Shown one piece after another: positions 44,923 to 56,775 of a DNA stretch of 64,000 bases. This DNA is from Triplophysa rosa. Lineage: Eukaryota > Chordata > Actinopteri > Cypriniformes > Nemacheilidae. The stretch spans positions 17,971,337 to 18,035,336 of the forward strand of contig NC_079904.1 in the NCBI RefSeq assembly GCF_024868665.1, read 5' to 3'. The notes under the pieces were generated by a model. The model ran no database searches and was not told the origin of the DNA. It was given only the letters and a program-made list of their open reading frames with translations. The position numbers and the translations under genes are program-made. Position 1 is the first letter of the stretch. Every line of letters begins with the position of its first letter.

Positions 44923-47037
44923 AATATGTAAAAGGATTCAGCTTACTATTTTTGTAAAGAGTGAACAAATATGAATAGGGTCACTGCGACCCGTGAATGC
45001 CCAAGTATGTATTGTATAGGCATTAAGTGATATGTTTGATGTAGGAACTGTAGGGTTGTAATCAAGTGACATCATCATGTTGTGACTCATCAGAGCCACA
45101 TTAATGGAACTCCTGTGCTGAAGTCATCAACCTGCAGTGTCGGATGGAAGTGCCTTGTAACTGATCCTGGATCTGCTTTAAGTTGGCATGATAAATCAGC
45201 TGTGAGTCATCAGGGTGCATCATCACCCATATGCCAGGAATTAAAGTCACTGCAACGTATCTTGAAATGGATAAAGAGAGAGAGAATGTAAAGAAATTAG
45301 CTAGGTTGCTAACTGTAAACGCTACTTGTCAATAATCCATGCCCAGTTATGACAGGAACTCCATTCATTTAGCACGAAAGAACTGTGTGTTTGTGCTACG
45401 CAACATACTTTCAGCAGAAAAAATAGATTTACGCAGATTGTTTTGACCATATATATAAATAACTAGATGCTGCATTAGCATCTGTTTCTATGGGCCACTA
45501 TACTCGTCCACCATATTGGAACGGTGTGAGCCGGTCTGTGTTGCCAAGTCTGCTGCTTTCCCGTGCACTTGGGTTACTTTTTAACGGTTGCTGCGGGTTG
45601 TTTTTCCACAGGTTAGGGGTGGCAGGATTTTGTTATGATACTTTCATTTATGAATGTCAAGTTCTGTTATTTGGAATAGGCATGTTAGGCTTGTAATGAA
45701 AGATTTTATTTCACAGATCTGTCAACCCTACCAAGCCGGTCCGTTAACACGAAAGAGCAAACTGACTGTGTATGATTATGAAAACGTATTTACATTAAAA
45801 ATGATATTTGCTTCACTAGCACATGACAACAACGAAAGGGTATCCCATTTTTTGGGAAATCCCCATGGTTTTCACAGCGTTGTGGCATTCTCCAAACTGT
45901 GAGGAACATCAGTGGACCGTTCCAAGATGCCAGACATGTCTATGCACCTGGAGTGCCTGAATGAGGTATCTAGTTTTATGTTATGGTTTTAACAACATTG
46001 GCATGTATAGATAGCTTCATCTGACGCACGCGCCTGGCCCAAATTTAACTTCCTGTCTGTGTTCGTTGATCGGTCTGGCTAGTGGTTATTTATATTTTAT
46101 TTATATTAATATTAATTAATATTAATATTTTATTGTATTGTATAATTATTGAATTAAATAAACAATTTGTTTAATTTAATCGTATATTAATTTTATTAAA
46201 CAAACAATTTGTTGCATGGGTCGTGTAACTTGTGTACCGCAAGTTACGTTTGGACCACAAAAGCGTGCATGCGCAGTAACATTTGTTTATGTTGTTGCTT
46301 TGAAACTGTCTATACATGACATTTTTTTAAAAATGCAAACAAACTCCACTGTTTTACAGTAATCGTTGTCATTTAAATGCACAGTCTATCGAAAAAGATA
46401 ATTTCTGAAAGGGACAGCTGCAAAAAAAAAAAAAACACTAATACATCTCAACCTACATGGACATCGACATTGTTACCAACGGTCTAATTTAGCCTTACCA
46501 GACTGCCTCATAATGTGTTCCTGTTTGGAGTCTATGAGAAGTAAACCCACACAAACACTTGTCTTATCTGGTCTCTTGTCCCCTGGCAGAATCTCTGAGG
46601 GGTCACGACACAGAACCTCACTTCCTCAACTTACTGTCTGCTCCCTGAACCTTCACCTTTCCCACATTTCTCACATACTTAATCTGCAGATGCACACGGA
46701 ATCCAAAAAGACTCACATTTCCACTGTCAACCCATCCTGAAATCTGAAACACATTTATCAGTTTTTCTTATATCCAAAAATCCGATCTGACATTTGACTG
46801 AGGTCTAGACATAGTACTTTGAATGTGTAAAGTAATAAATTAAAAATAAATCTGATGTGATAAATCAAATATCAGTAGTATGCTTAAAAACTGCACATGC
46901 ACACAGTGAGGAAATAAAGAAAGCTATTTATGCAAAAACCACAAGAGAATGTCAACTCGGAGCTACTTTCACTTGGCACACTGCCTGGCAGCACTGTGAA
47001 GGAAGAAAGAAGATATGGGCCTGTGTCTTGTGCCTTA
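44923..47037. other. No recognised gene
   Basis: Mixed unique DNA. Frames at 45082-45291, 45490-45902 and 46513-46740 show no domain. 46084-46210 is extremely AT-rich (ATTAAT repeats). Confidence 0.4.
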
Positions 47038-47188
47038 AATTTACATTTATGCATTTGGCAGACGCTTTTATCCAAAGTTACTTACATTGCATTATACTAT
47101 TCATTGTATCTGAGTATGTGCAATCCCCTGAGATCGAACCCATGACCTTGGCGTTGCTAGCGCCATGCTCAACCACTGAGCTACAGGA
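47038..47188 (-). mobile_element. tRNA-derived SINE
   Basis: Read on the minus strand: A box TAGCTCAGTGG, then GGGTTCGATCTC as B box, then the LINE-type tail ending TGGATAAAAGCGTCTGCC. It is the same family as 5088-5227, with the same GGCGCTAGCA anticodon-arm region. Confidence 0.85.
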
Positions 47189-47269
47189 AAGCCTCATCAT
47201 AACACCACTCATTTGACTGTGTGTGTATCATTATGCAACTGCTTTGTGTTATTGACAGTGAGTGACTTA

Positions 47270-47294
47270 GTGTGTGTGTGTGTGTGTGTGTGTG
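47270..47294. repeat. (TG)n microsatellite
   Basis: A short TG tract. Confidence 0.9.
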
Positions 47295-47540
47295 AAAGAG
47301 AGAAAGAGCGGGAAAGAGGAAGGCAGGCAGGTACAGCAGGAAGTGATGGTCTGAGTTATGGAAGACTTATGGTCTGAGTGAGTTACATATGCTTATTTTA
47401 AATGGCATGGATTACATGTCACAAGTTGACAGTAAGCAGTGTACACATACAGATACCAGGTAGTTATTATTCCTTAAAGAAAATTATTTCTTAAAGAAGA
47501 ATTTCTTTAAGTATAGTGCAGTGGGTCGTGTATGTCACTA

Positions 47541-47778
47541 TTAAAGGGATAGTTCAGGGATAGTTCAATATTGGTAACCGAACAACAGCATTACGCATTG
47601 ACTTGCATTGGTTTTGCATCTATACAATAGAAGTAAATGGGTACCGCCATTGTTCAGTTACAAACATTCTTCAAAATATCTTCTTTTCTGCAGAATAAAG
47701 AGAGTCATACAGGTTTAAAATGACAAGAGACAAAAAAGGATGACATAATTTTCATTTTTGGGTGAACTACCCCTTTAA
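47541..47778. mobile_element. TTAAAGGG-type MITE, complete
   Basis: TTAAAGGGATAGTTCA and the reverse complement of the right end, TTAAAGGGGTAGTTCA, match at 15 of 16 positions over a 238-bp non-coding unit. The terminal TTAA may be the target duplication. Confidence 0.85.
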
Positions 47779-49413
47779 GCGTTCTCTTTTACATGTCTGC
47801 TCTGTGTTCTCACAGGGTTGACTGTTAAATGATGTAATATGTTTAAATGAATGTCCAAATATGCTGATGGATCTGTAAGTAGACATAGAAAAGGACAGAT
47901 TTTTCCAACATTATTTGTAGAGTTGAATCTGTCTTATTTTAGTACCCAAAACCGTTTATGTGTTTAATGCTTTAAGACTCCTATAAAAACATATTCAGTG
48001 CTCAAATGCTCATTTACATATTTAGTGCACTAACCTGTTTTTCTTCATGTCTCGCTTGCATGATAAATAGAACATTGTAGAAAAGCAAGTGGAACTTTTC
48101 TCTTGTGAAAGACCATTGACAAGTGTCATAGCAATGTATATGTACAACATGTTTGATGGGAGAGAGAGACCCGCCCCTCCCCTTTACCAGTCAGACAGTC
48201 TGTGGTACTGGGGGCTGAAGGGTCTGGAAATTATGCCGTTTTCAACATATAGACTGAATCCACATTGACTTTCCTGACAGACATTAGCCAGCCTTAAGTC
48301 TCCTTCATAGGGCCATCATTCAAACTCTGTTTCCATCTATTCATCTCTTTCTCTCTCTCTTGCTTATATCCTTAAGGCATTCTCTGGTGAATTCACAATT
48401 TTGTAAATAGGTTCTCCATCCAGGGGCTGTCAAGCACCAATTAAAAGCATAAAAGAAGCATGATAAATATGGAGCATATCACTTGTGTGCAATATTCCAA
48501 GACTTCTTTGTGTGAGGAACAGCTGAAATATAAGGTGACATTAAATGAAAATCATGAGATAATTTTGGTTGCTGTCAGTTTATGTAAATAAGCAGCCTGG
48601 ACTTTTTGCTATAAATAAGCTCTTGTTTTTAAATTTTGGGGTAAAAGTGTAATCATTTATTTGACTTTTATTAACTAATCTATGGGCTTATATATTGTAG
48701 TACACATGATGATGCTATCTATGTTGCTGGCAGCCTCAATTGGTTTACTTTTATTGTACAGAAAAAAAGTTCAGAAAGACAGGTTAAGTAAATAATGATA
48801 GATTTTTAGGCAACCTGATCTTGTATACAAATATTTTACCTTGATGTAGGAACCAGAATAAAATAAAAACAGAAACATTTGACACATGATGATGATATGC
48901 AAATAGGCATATGCAACCATTTTAAACAGAATATAAAAACACTTTCAGACTCAAATGTCACATTAAAAACTCAGATGCAGATGTAAACATATTTCACTCA
49001 AAGCTGAGACAAACACTTGCTCTTTCCTCCCTGATGAGCTGGAAAAACAAAATTCACAAACAAAGGTGTGACCAGAGGTGGAGAGCCCTGCGGAGGTTTA
49101 CAGGTCCTGCTCAAATTTCCATTGCCTGAAGACAACACAGTTACACACTAAATGTGTGTCTGTCTGTGTGTGTTACAGTATTGTGAGAAACACTTCTGTT
49201 TTCTGGAGATGCAGCTATTTTCATACCTGACAGTGATGACAAGACTCAACAGGTTGAAGCTACACCAAGAACTTTGGAGAAATATGTGATTGTGTGTATA
49301 CAGTCAATGTGACTTGGTATTCCACTTAAGCAACAGAGAACACACTCACCTGACTAACCCCAGATTTTCCACAATCTTACTTTGTTTATATATTTTTAAT
49401 TTGTATATGTATT
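47779..49413. other. No recognised gene; candidate conserved non-coding stretch
   Basis: No repeat signature was seen between about 48330 and 48500, a balanced, non-repetitive segment (CTCTGGTGAATTCACAATTT onward). It looks more like constrained non-coding DNA than its neighbours, but that is only an impression. Confidence 0.25.
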
Positions 49414-49530
49414 TTAAGGGATAGTTGACAAAGAAATGAAAATTCTTTCATCATTTACTCACTGTTATGTCATTCCAAACCTGCATGACATTCTTTTTTT
49501 TCTGGGGAGCAGAATTTAAAAAACACAGGT
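49414..49530. mobile_element. Partial TTAAAGGG-type MITE
   Basis: The left end TTAAGGGATAGTTGAC and the inner block TTCATCATTTACTCAC match the family. The right end is absent. Confidence 0.6.
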
Positions 49531-49567
49531 AACCAAATAGGACTTCAGCATGTTGCTATGTTAATAT

Positions 49568-49636
49568 ATTTTACAAACATTTTTATTCATGCATTTAGCA
49601 GATGTTTTTATTCAAAGCGATTTGCAGTACATTGTA
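49568..49636 (-). repeat. LINE/SINE tail fragment
   Basis: GCATTTAGCAGATGTTTTTA then TTCAAAGCGATTTGCAG is the reverse complement of the common 3' tail seen at 8259 and 5190. Confidence 0.65.
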
Positions 49637-49726
49637 GTAATTATCAGTATGTCATTAAAGTAATAAACTGCCTAAAATGCACTACTTGGGCACCTTTCTA
49701 GAATTGGTGCAATGTCCTAATAAGCA

Positions 49727-49970
49727 ATAAGGGATAGTTTACCCAAAATAAAAATTCTGAATGGAAATCTTTTATTCACCCCTATGTGGTTCAAATCCTG
49801 TACACGACTCTTTATTCTGTGGAACACAAATGAAGATATTTTGAGAAAGGTCTCAGTGGTTTTGTGTCCATCAATGGAAGTCAAAGGGGTCCAATTCTTT
49901 TTGGTTACCAACAAACTTCAAAAGATTTTATTCTGTGTGCAGAAAAATAAAGACAAAGAGGTTTGGAATG
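49727..49970. mobile_element. Partial TTAAAGGG-type MITE
   Basis: ATAAGGGATAGTTTACCC at the left and an interior of the family type (GTGGAACACAAATGAAGATA). The right end is not preserved. The 82-codon frame within it is incidental. Confidence 0.6.
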
Positions 49971-50303
49971 ACCTGAGGGTGCTTAAATGGTGTAAGAATT
50001 TTCATTTTGGGGCATTATCTCTTAGTTCATAGCAAACTATTTGGGGGGTAAATAATCAGATAATCATTTGTTGTTGGTATGGAATGAATTATGTTTAGTA
50101 TATTTATAATTATAAAAAACTTTGTTCACTTTTTTAATTACACAGCAATCCATTCTGGGATTGTGTTCTCCACTTAAGATACATATGTTGATATGAATTT
50201 GGTCAATATTATGTATCTTAAAAAGCAGCATAACATAAAACCATAGAGACATTTATCAAAATCATCTTCTTTTGTGGTCTTTTGTGTTTGAACAACATAA
50301 ACC

Positions 50304-50512
50304 GTCTTGGTTATGGATGTAACCTCGGTTCCCTGATGGAGGGAACGAGACGTTGTGTCGAACCGACAGAATGGGGTTTGTCTTGAGAACCTATCATCTT
50401 CTGAGTATTTAGAAAAGGCCAATGAAAATTGGCGAATGAAATTTGCATGCCGGGCTCCTCCCCGGATGTCCGGGTATAAGAGGGAAGCCGGCGTGCTCAT
50501 TCATTCACCTTT
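50304..50512. repeat. DIRS left terminal repeat
   Basis: The outer unique part (50304-50348) starts GTCTTGGTTATGGATG. The inner 164 bp is inverted relative to the right repeat. Confidence 0.9.
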
Positions 50513-50578
50513 GGTCTGAGGAGCCTAAAGCATCCTCCCCCGACCGCTGGGGTGGGCGGCCAGTGTTGTGGCATGAGG

Positions 50579-50684
50579 GACACAACGTCTCGTTCCCTCC
50601 ATCAGGGAACCGAGGTTACATCCGTAACCAAGACGTTCCCTTTCTGTCGGTCTCTCGACGTTGTGTCGAACCGACAGAATGGGG
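50579..50684. repeat. DIRS internal complementary region
   Basis: 50579-50634 is the reverse complement of the left outer end (one mismatch near 50624). 50635-50684 is the reverse complement of the right outer end. In the DIRS model this segment templates ligation of the ends into a circle. Confidence 0.88.
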
Positions 50685-51436
50685 TTCCTATGGAAAACGC
50701 CACAGCACTGAGCCGCGTCACAATCTCTGCGGAGCGACGTTGACTGGCCTGGGCGAGTCAGACGAACACGCTAGCGCGAAATTATGACCTTCCAGTGGAG
50801 AGGAAGGGGGACCCAGAGCTTTCCACAAAAAGTTGGGAAGCCCCCTAACGCCGGCCGTCACGGGCGGAGGCCTGATTCTCTAAATGGCGAGAAGCCGCCC
50901 GGCACCGTACGGGCCACTGGGTAAGCATAATTCCCCCTGGGGGAAAAACGCTGCAGAGGCCACTACCTACCGTAGGGAGGAATTAGTGGAGACACCACAT
51001 GGTCTCACCATCAGGGGAGAACTCATGGGAGGAATGTGCGGACTGCAGGAGTTAACCGCAAGGTGGGAGTCCACCTGGGGAGGTCATGGGTTGCCAAGGT
51101 GGGAACCATTCATGAGGATACATCAGACGGAACAGCCCACGGAGGGGGGGTTACCACGTCTGGAGCACTAGGTCCGGTTAGAGCTATGTGGGAGATAACT
51201 CAACTGTTCCCCGGCCTAAGGGGGCAGGGCTGCTCTGCCCAGCCTGTCCCCTGGAAGGGTGCTTAGTGATGGATGGAATGCCTGTTCTTTACCCGAGGGG
51301 AAAGAAGTGAGGCGGGATCGCCACTGCTCCCCCCGGAGGGGGAAGGGCTTCCGCAGGCGTACGCCCTACCGGCTGCCGGTCCCACACCTTGCCAGGATGC
51401 GGGCTGACACCGGTTCCGCGCGTAGGTATTAGAACC

Positions 51437-52100
51437 TCACGGAGTTGTTAGACATAGCCCAACCCGCAGCTCCGCAGATGTCTGCCAGAGAGGCGCCCTG
51501 AGCCAGTGCCCATGAGGGGTGTGCCTCACCCCCACGGGCAGGGACGAATAGAGATCGGTATGCCCTAATGAGGGCATCCCCGATCCAGTGCGCCAGCCTC
51601 TGTTTGGAGACAGCCCTCCCTTCTGCTGACCCCTGAAACAGACAAAGAGCTGCTCAGAGCTTCTGGGCTCTGCGTGCGGTCCAAGTAGAGGCGCCGTGTG
51701 CGTACTGGACACGACACAGATAGGTTGGGTCTTCCTCCCCGATGGGGAGCGCCTGCAGGTTCACCACCTCATCTCTCGGGAGAGTGGTGGGAACCTCGGG
51801 CACGTAGCCGGGGCGGGGTCTCAAGATAACGTGAGAATCCCGGCCCCGAGTTCTAGGCAATCTGTGGACACGGAGAGTGCTTGTAGATCCCCTACCCTCT
51901 TGGAGGTGAGAGCCCTGCGTTAAGCCGTCTTTGTCAAGACTGAGAAAGAGCGGCAACCCCGAGAGGCTCGAAAGGGGCGGGGCCTCTTGAGGCCCGCCAC
52001 CTAGGTCGCAAGAGGGTACGGAGCGCGGATAAGGTGGTCACCCTCTCGCGCCCCTTAGGAACCTAATGACCAGGTCGTGCTGTCCCAGAGGCTACCCAGC
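51437..52100 (-). pseudogene. Tyrosine recombinase remnant of the DIRS element
   Basis: Minus-strand frames carry EVPTTLPRDEVVNLQALPIG and SSEQLFVCFRGQQKGG, which match the C-terminal half of DIRS recombinases that insert the circular DNA. The box expected to read H-x-x-R is degraded (VRHTPHGHWLRAP) and the frame changes between the two blocks near 51660. A catalytic Tyr could not be placed. The recombinase is inactive here. Confidence 0.7.
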
Positions 52101-52495
52101 ACTTGGGTCATGATGAGCGGCCGTAGCGGCTACATACATTTCCAGTGTGGAGGGGGAGAGGTTACTCCATCGTCTCTCTTGAGGATGGGACAGCTCATAC
52201 CCGACCGAGCAACTCCGCGGGTCTTCTCACCGAGAAGAGCACCAGGACGAGAAGAGGCGCCACCTGTGGGCGTATAGCCGCCCAGTGGCCGAAGCCCTAG
52301 CCTGAGTGACGTCCCAACCACCCGGGGGTGGGTCACTCAGGATCTCCTCGTCCCGTCCAGACATGGAGACTTGTTTTGCCTGGGATGCCGTAACGTGCCC
52401 CTTCCCCTGGGGAACCAGGGGGAGCGGCCAGGGGGGAGTTGTTGTCAGAGCCTCAGCTCCGAGAACCTAGTCCTGGTTAGGCCAAAGGGGCGTAA

Positions 52496-53250
52496 CTAGT
52501 ACCACTTGATGCTCCTCTTTCTGGCCTTGCACAGGACCTGTGCAATGAGGCTCACTGGGGGGAAGCGTACTTCCACTTGTCCCGCGGCCAGGTGTGCGCA
52601 AGGGCATCCGTGCCGAAGGGGCCTCGGACAGGGAGTACCAAAGCGGACAATGGGTGGAGTCCGGGGAGGCAACAGGACCACCTGTGCCTGGCCGAACTGC
52701 CCCAAATGAGCCGGCTGCGCGGGGAGGGAGTCGCCACTCTCCGCGAGGCGTCGACTGACGAGAGAGCGCATCGGCTGTCTGGTTCAGGACGCCTGGGATG
52801 TGTGTGGCTCACAGGGAGCTGATCACCTGCTGACTCCAGAGGAGGAGGCGTCGGGCGAGTCATGTTAGCTGCTGTGAGTGCCACAGCAGCTGTGCTGTCC
52901 GACCGGACCAGCATGTGCTTCCCTGCACGAGAGGTAGTAGCCTCCTCAATGCAAGTAGCACAACCAACAACTCTAGGCAGTTGAAATGCCAACGCAGGTG
53001 GGGGCCCGTCCACCGCCCCGACACTGCTTGCCCGTTGCACACGGCACCCCAACATTGCACCAGGGGGTTAGGGTGTGTCGGCAGAAAAGCGTGTGACCAT
53101 ACGCCTGCTGCCGGTGTGCCACGCTCTCCAAGGAACTTGACTCTGCAACCAGTGTTGGAGCGGTCGTATGTACATCGACCCGAGGGGGAACCACCCCCGC
53201 CGAGGATGCCATGTATCCCAGGAGCCTCTTGTTACAGGGGGACCGCTGAC
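52496..53250 (-). pseudogene. RNase H and downstream domain of the DIRS element
   Basis: GAVCNGQAVSGRWTGPHLRW then FNCLELLVVLLALRRLLP (about 52930-53065) is the RNase H block, with the Glu of NCLELL. A continuation, STCWSGRTAQLLW against LVRSDSTAAVAL in the next frame, shows a frameshift near 52915. FGTDALAHTWPRDKWKYA (about 52560-52610) is the domain that lies between RNase H and recombinase in DIRS elements. Confidence 0.75.
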
Positions 53251-53279
53251 TGTCTGATCTTCAGGCAGTTCAACACTGA

Positions 53280-53890
53280 TCGGGCGCGCTAGTCAGTCGC
53301 GCTGCCTCTGGGAGGCCGTGAGGGTGCGGGCTTCCTCGTCGCGGGTCTCGCGCCCCCCACCGGGGGGTGAGCGGGGCCGCTCGTGAGGACAGAGTCGAGT
53401 TCCATACCGAGAAAGAGGATGCTCTGCACTGGGGAGAGCTTGCTCTTTTCTCAGTTGACCTGTAGCCACACCGATCTAGGTGCCGGAGCACCAGGTCCTT
53501 GTGTGTACACATCCGATCTCGAGAGTGTGCCAAACTTGAGCCAGTCGTCGAGATAGTTTAGTACCCGCACACCTCCTTCCCTAAGGGGGACCTTCGTAAA
53601 GACTCGTGGAGACAGGGACAGACCGAAGGGGAGGACCGTGTACTGATATGCCCGTCCCTCGAACACGAACTGTCGGAACGGCCGATGTCGAGGGAGGATC
53701 GAGACATGAAGTACGCGTCCTTCAGGTCGATTGCCATGAACCAGTCCTGACACCTGACGGACGTCAGGATGCGCTTCTGCGTGATCAACCTGAAAGGCAG
53801 CTACTGTGTAGGTGCCTGTTCAGAACACACATACCCAAGATAGGGCGCAACCCCCCGCCTTTCTTGGGGACAATGAAGTACAGGCTGTAA
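53280..53890 (-). pseudogene. Reverse transcriptase of the DIRS element
   Basis: RT motifs are spread over three minus-strand frames: WFMAIDLKDAYF (about 53740), FEGRAYQYTVLPFGLSLSP (about 53630) and the catalytic YLDD in VLNYLDDWLKF (about 53550). At least two frameshifts separate them, near 53700 and 53500. The RT would make DNA from element RNA. FGLSLSPRVFTK is a hallmark of DIRS RTs. Confidence 0.88.
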
Positions 53891-54904
53891 AACCCGCTGA
53901 ACATCTCGGCTGGTGAGACGGGCTCGATCACTCCCTTCACCAGAAGGGTGGCGGCCTCGGCCCGAAGTACGGGAACATCCTAGCCTCTGACTGAGGTATA
54001 TCGGATGCTGAACTTGGCGGGCGTGAGGCGACTGGATCGCGTAGCCGAGACGGATCGTCTTCCCTAGCCAGTCTGACAGCCTGTTAAGCCAGACAGTATC
54101 CCAGAATGAGACGGGGACTAAGGTACGATCTTTTTCATCGTCCCCCCGGGGGGTGGTTCGATGGCTAGCAGTACGGATTCCTTGCCGGGGGAGGTCCCCC
54201 AGGGAGGAGATCGGCTCTGCTGTTTTTCCTGCCTGGTGACTGCACAGCTCAACGCACTGTCTGACTGAGAGTGCTGAGGGCTGGTGTTTATACTCGACAT
54301 TGCGCTTCGCCATGACGCAAAGTCGAGTTTGCCGTTCACCGTCGTACAGAGGGTGAGAGCGGCTGAGGTACCCCAGTTTATACTCGACATTGCGCTTCGC
54401 CATGACGCAACGTCGAGTTTGCCGTTCACCGTCGTGCAGAGGGTGAGAGCGGCTGAGGTAACCCAGAGAGAGTGGAAACTCTCCTTTTTTTTGAGAGTAA
54501 GTGGGCGCTAGCCCCCCGGAGGGGGCCAGCAGATGGAGAGACGGGGCAGGATCCGTCCCTATCCGACTTCCCAGCGATGTGGCTGGGGTCGGGCCCAATG
54601 GTAGCCTCGATCCCCCTGAGGTCTTCCCATGACAGCCGCTTCGCCGCGGCTGCTGATGGGGCGATGGTCTCCTCTTCGCTGCTCCTCCAGGGGGGCCGCC
54701 CCAGAGCTGGAGGGCGTCGAAGAGGACCAGGGCTGCTGGGAAGCAGACAGTGCACGGGACTCGACGGCCGAGGCGGCCGAGTTGCGGCACGGAGGACTGC
54801 TTCTTACTGTCGAGAACCCTCCGGGGAGGCCGCGTGCGGGTCTCGCCCCCCACCCCGACGGGCGGGGGGTGAGCGGGACCACTGCGGCTCGACAGTAACA
54901 CCAA
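53801..54904 (-). pseudogene. DIRS gag C-terminus and pol N-terminus
   Basis: A 367-codon frame whose second half (VPVSFWDTVWLNRLSDWLGK, then TIRLGYAIQS) matches the segment before RT in DIRS pol. It contains a 30-residue unit present twice in tandem (LSRSHPLHDGERQTRRCVMA and LSRSHPLYDGERQTRLCVMA) encoded by a 90-bp duplication. The 5' half overlaps the gag frame, so a frameshift near 54900 has joined parts that once lay in one frame or in overlapping frames. Confidence 0.75.
54286..54465. repeat. 90-bp tandem duplication inside the DIRS element
   Basis: GTTTATACTCGACATTGCGC begins at 54286 and again at 54376. The two units differ at only a few bases. The period is a multiple of three and keeps the frame open. 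Confidence 0.92.
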
Positions 54905-55683
54905 CCAGCCCCCCCTTGCGAGACGGGTATGTCGAGAAAGCGGACCTTCTCAGTGTTACTCATCTGCGCAAGGATTGGCCAGAGGAGTTTCTCATGGACC
55001 ACAAGTGTGGACATCGTCCGACCCAGGGCCCGCGTGGTCACCTTGGTCGCCCGTAGAGCGTGCATGCATCTCGACATCCGCTTTTTCCTGGGCTCGACCC
55101 CCCGAGGGAGGGAGCCCGAGGAATCGTCGGAGTCAGATGGCAGTACGTCACCCCCCGATGCTGCAAGAGAAATGTCATCATCACGCATCGTGTCCGAACA
55201 CGTGATTGAGGAATAAGAGAGCGGACCGTCTTTTTTTGGGGGAACGGTCAGACGAGCGAGACGAGGTGTGAACGGTCCGTGAGCCGTGGCTGGCGGATTA
55301 TCGCTCACAGTAATCCTCATATCACCCTCGCTGCTTGCCATAGCGGACGGCAGGGCCGTAGTCCTGCCGCCACGGAACGGGGAGCAAACGAGGTGGTGGC
55401 TGAGTCCCGTGGGAACACAGCCACCTGTGACGCAACGTCTGCCCCAGCGTACTGGAAGCAGGCATTGTGCCCGTCCCCCTCCTCGATGTGTGTGTTGCAC
55501 CCATGAGAACAGCGGGACAAGCCACGCTGGAGAAATTTGCTCTTTTAGAAAAGGAAATTTGCTCGAACACCTCCGGAACTGGCGAGACGCCCAGGGGAGA
55601 GTCACTGCAGGAAGGGACCGTCCGCTGTCCACGTCGTAGATTCCAGCAGAAAGAATGATCACCCAGATCATAGAGAAGCTCAC
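54905..55683 (-). pseudogene. Gag-like region of the DIRS element
   Basis: The long minus-strand frame includes SDSDDSSGSLPRGVEPRKK and STLVVHEKLLWPILAQMSNT then EKVRFLDIPVSQGG, the conserved block of DIRS Gag. The acidic serine-rich part and the helical block both fit. The reading frame is disturbed after about 54920. The first methionine at 55683 is not certain as a start. Confidence 0.7.
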
Positions 55684-55707
55684 CAGATGCGTAGGCTTTG
55701 AAGAACA

Positions 55708-55893
55708 AAAGGTGAATGAATGAGCACGCCGGCTTCCCTCTTATACCCGGACATCCGGGGAGGAGCCCGGCATGCAAATTTCATTCGCCAATTTTCATTG
55801 GCCTTTTCTAAATACTCAGAAGATGATAGGTTCTCAAGACAAACCCCATTCTGTCGGTTCGACACAACGTCGAGAGACCGACAGAAAGGGAAA
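55708..55893. repeat. DIRS right terminal repeat
   Basis: It is the inverted partner of 50349-50512, with an outer unique part ending GACCGACAGAAAGGGAA. Confidence 0.9.
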
Positions 55894-55895
55894 CC

Positions 55896-56555
55896 TCGTT
55901 CTCACTCCCGACTCCTCACATATTGATGTTCGGGCAGCGCCCCTCTGCATCACCTTTTAATGTGCAGGGTACCCCTTTGGCATCGTTTTTCGATGAGCAA
56001 GGTATTCTGTTGCTTTAGGTTGTTCGCTATACACTCTAGACCGAGACGTGTTTAATTCATTGTATTTGTAAAAATATAATTAGTTTTATAAATATTTCTA
56101 GTTTCAAAGATATTTGGAGCACCTACCCCACCCCTGCCCTAAACCTAACCACTTTTCAACCATATAAAACACAGCACATGAATAAAAGTACAGTCACATG
56201 TATTTATTGCACAAACTGACCGAAAAGCAGTATGAAAGTATTACAAACAAACAACCTGTGTTGCAGACCTTTTGAACCGAAGCTGTATGATACTGTAACT
56301 TTGTAGGGAGAATAAAACACGCAGTCAGACACTGTGACTGCTTGTATCTTGTGTTTTATATTATATAATAAATGAACTATTACGTTACTTTCTCAAAATA
56401 CCTGAATAGCTTCACGTAAACACAATTATGCCCATCGCATCTGCGTGTTGACGCCAATGGCCAAACGGATTACCCCGCACGTTGAAAAGCGTCGCCGAGG
56501 GGCACTGCCCAAACGTCATCGGTATGTTACAAGTCGGGTGTGAGAATGTGTTGGA
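55896..56555. mobile_element. DNA element with long inverted ends
   Basis: About 90 bp at the left (TCTCACTCCCGACTCC to GGGTACCCCTTTGGC) aligns with the reverse complement of the right end (TCTCACACCCGACTTG to GGGTAATCCGTTTGGC) at roughly three-quarters identity. The interior is AT-rich with no transposase. The DIRS right end abuts it directly. Confidence 0.6.
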
Positions 56556-56639
56556 ATTTTTTTTTAAAAAACAACCCCATTTTAACAATAACAAATAACA
56601 AATTCTGCTGTTATGCTATCTTCTATGTATGTTTCCCTT

Positions 56640-56775
56640 GCTTCAACTCTGGTCTTCCTCGTAAACATGGCTTTGCAGACTGTACTTATTGTTATCTCCC
56701 TTGCAAAATGTTAAATGCTCTCTCATTTGTAAGTCGCTTTGGATAAGAGTGCCTGCTAAATGAATGAATGGAAAT
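56640..56775 (+). repeat. LINE 3' tail fragment
   Basis: CATTTGTAAGTCGCTTTGG then ATAAGAGTGCCTGCTAAATG is the same tail as at 8253-8290, preceded by a short T-rich 3' UTR piece. Confidence 0.7.

Larger units (their letters stand above)
50304..55893 (-). mobile_element. DIRS-type retrotransposon (tyrosine recombinase class)
   Basis: The element has inverted, not direct, terminal repeats. A 164-bp core is almost identical between 50349-50512 and 55708-55871. An internal complementary region (50579-50684) joins the reverse complements of both outer ends. Coding remnants on the minus strand appear in DIRS order: gag, RT, RNase H, a middle domain and a tyrosine recombinase. There is no target duplication, as expected for this class. 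All coding regions are frameshifted. The nearly identical repeats suggest a recent insertion, although the coding part is already broken. Confidence 0.9.

Noticed and set aside
54472..55056. Plus-strand ORFs in the DIRS element
   Set aside because: RT, RNase H and Gag motifs all lie on the minus strand; plus-strand frames have no recognisable motif.
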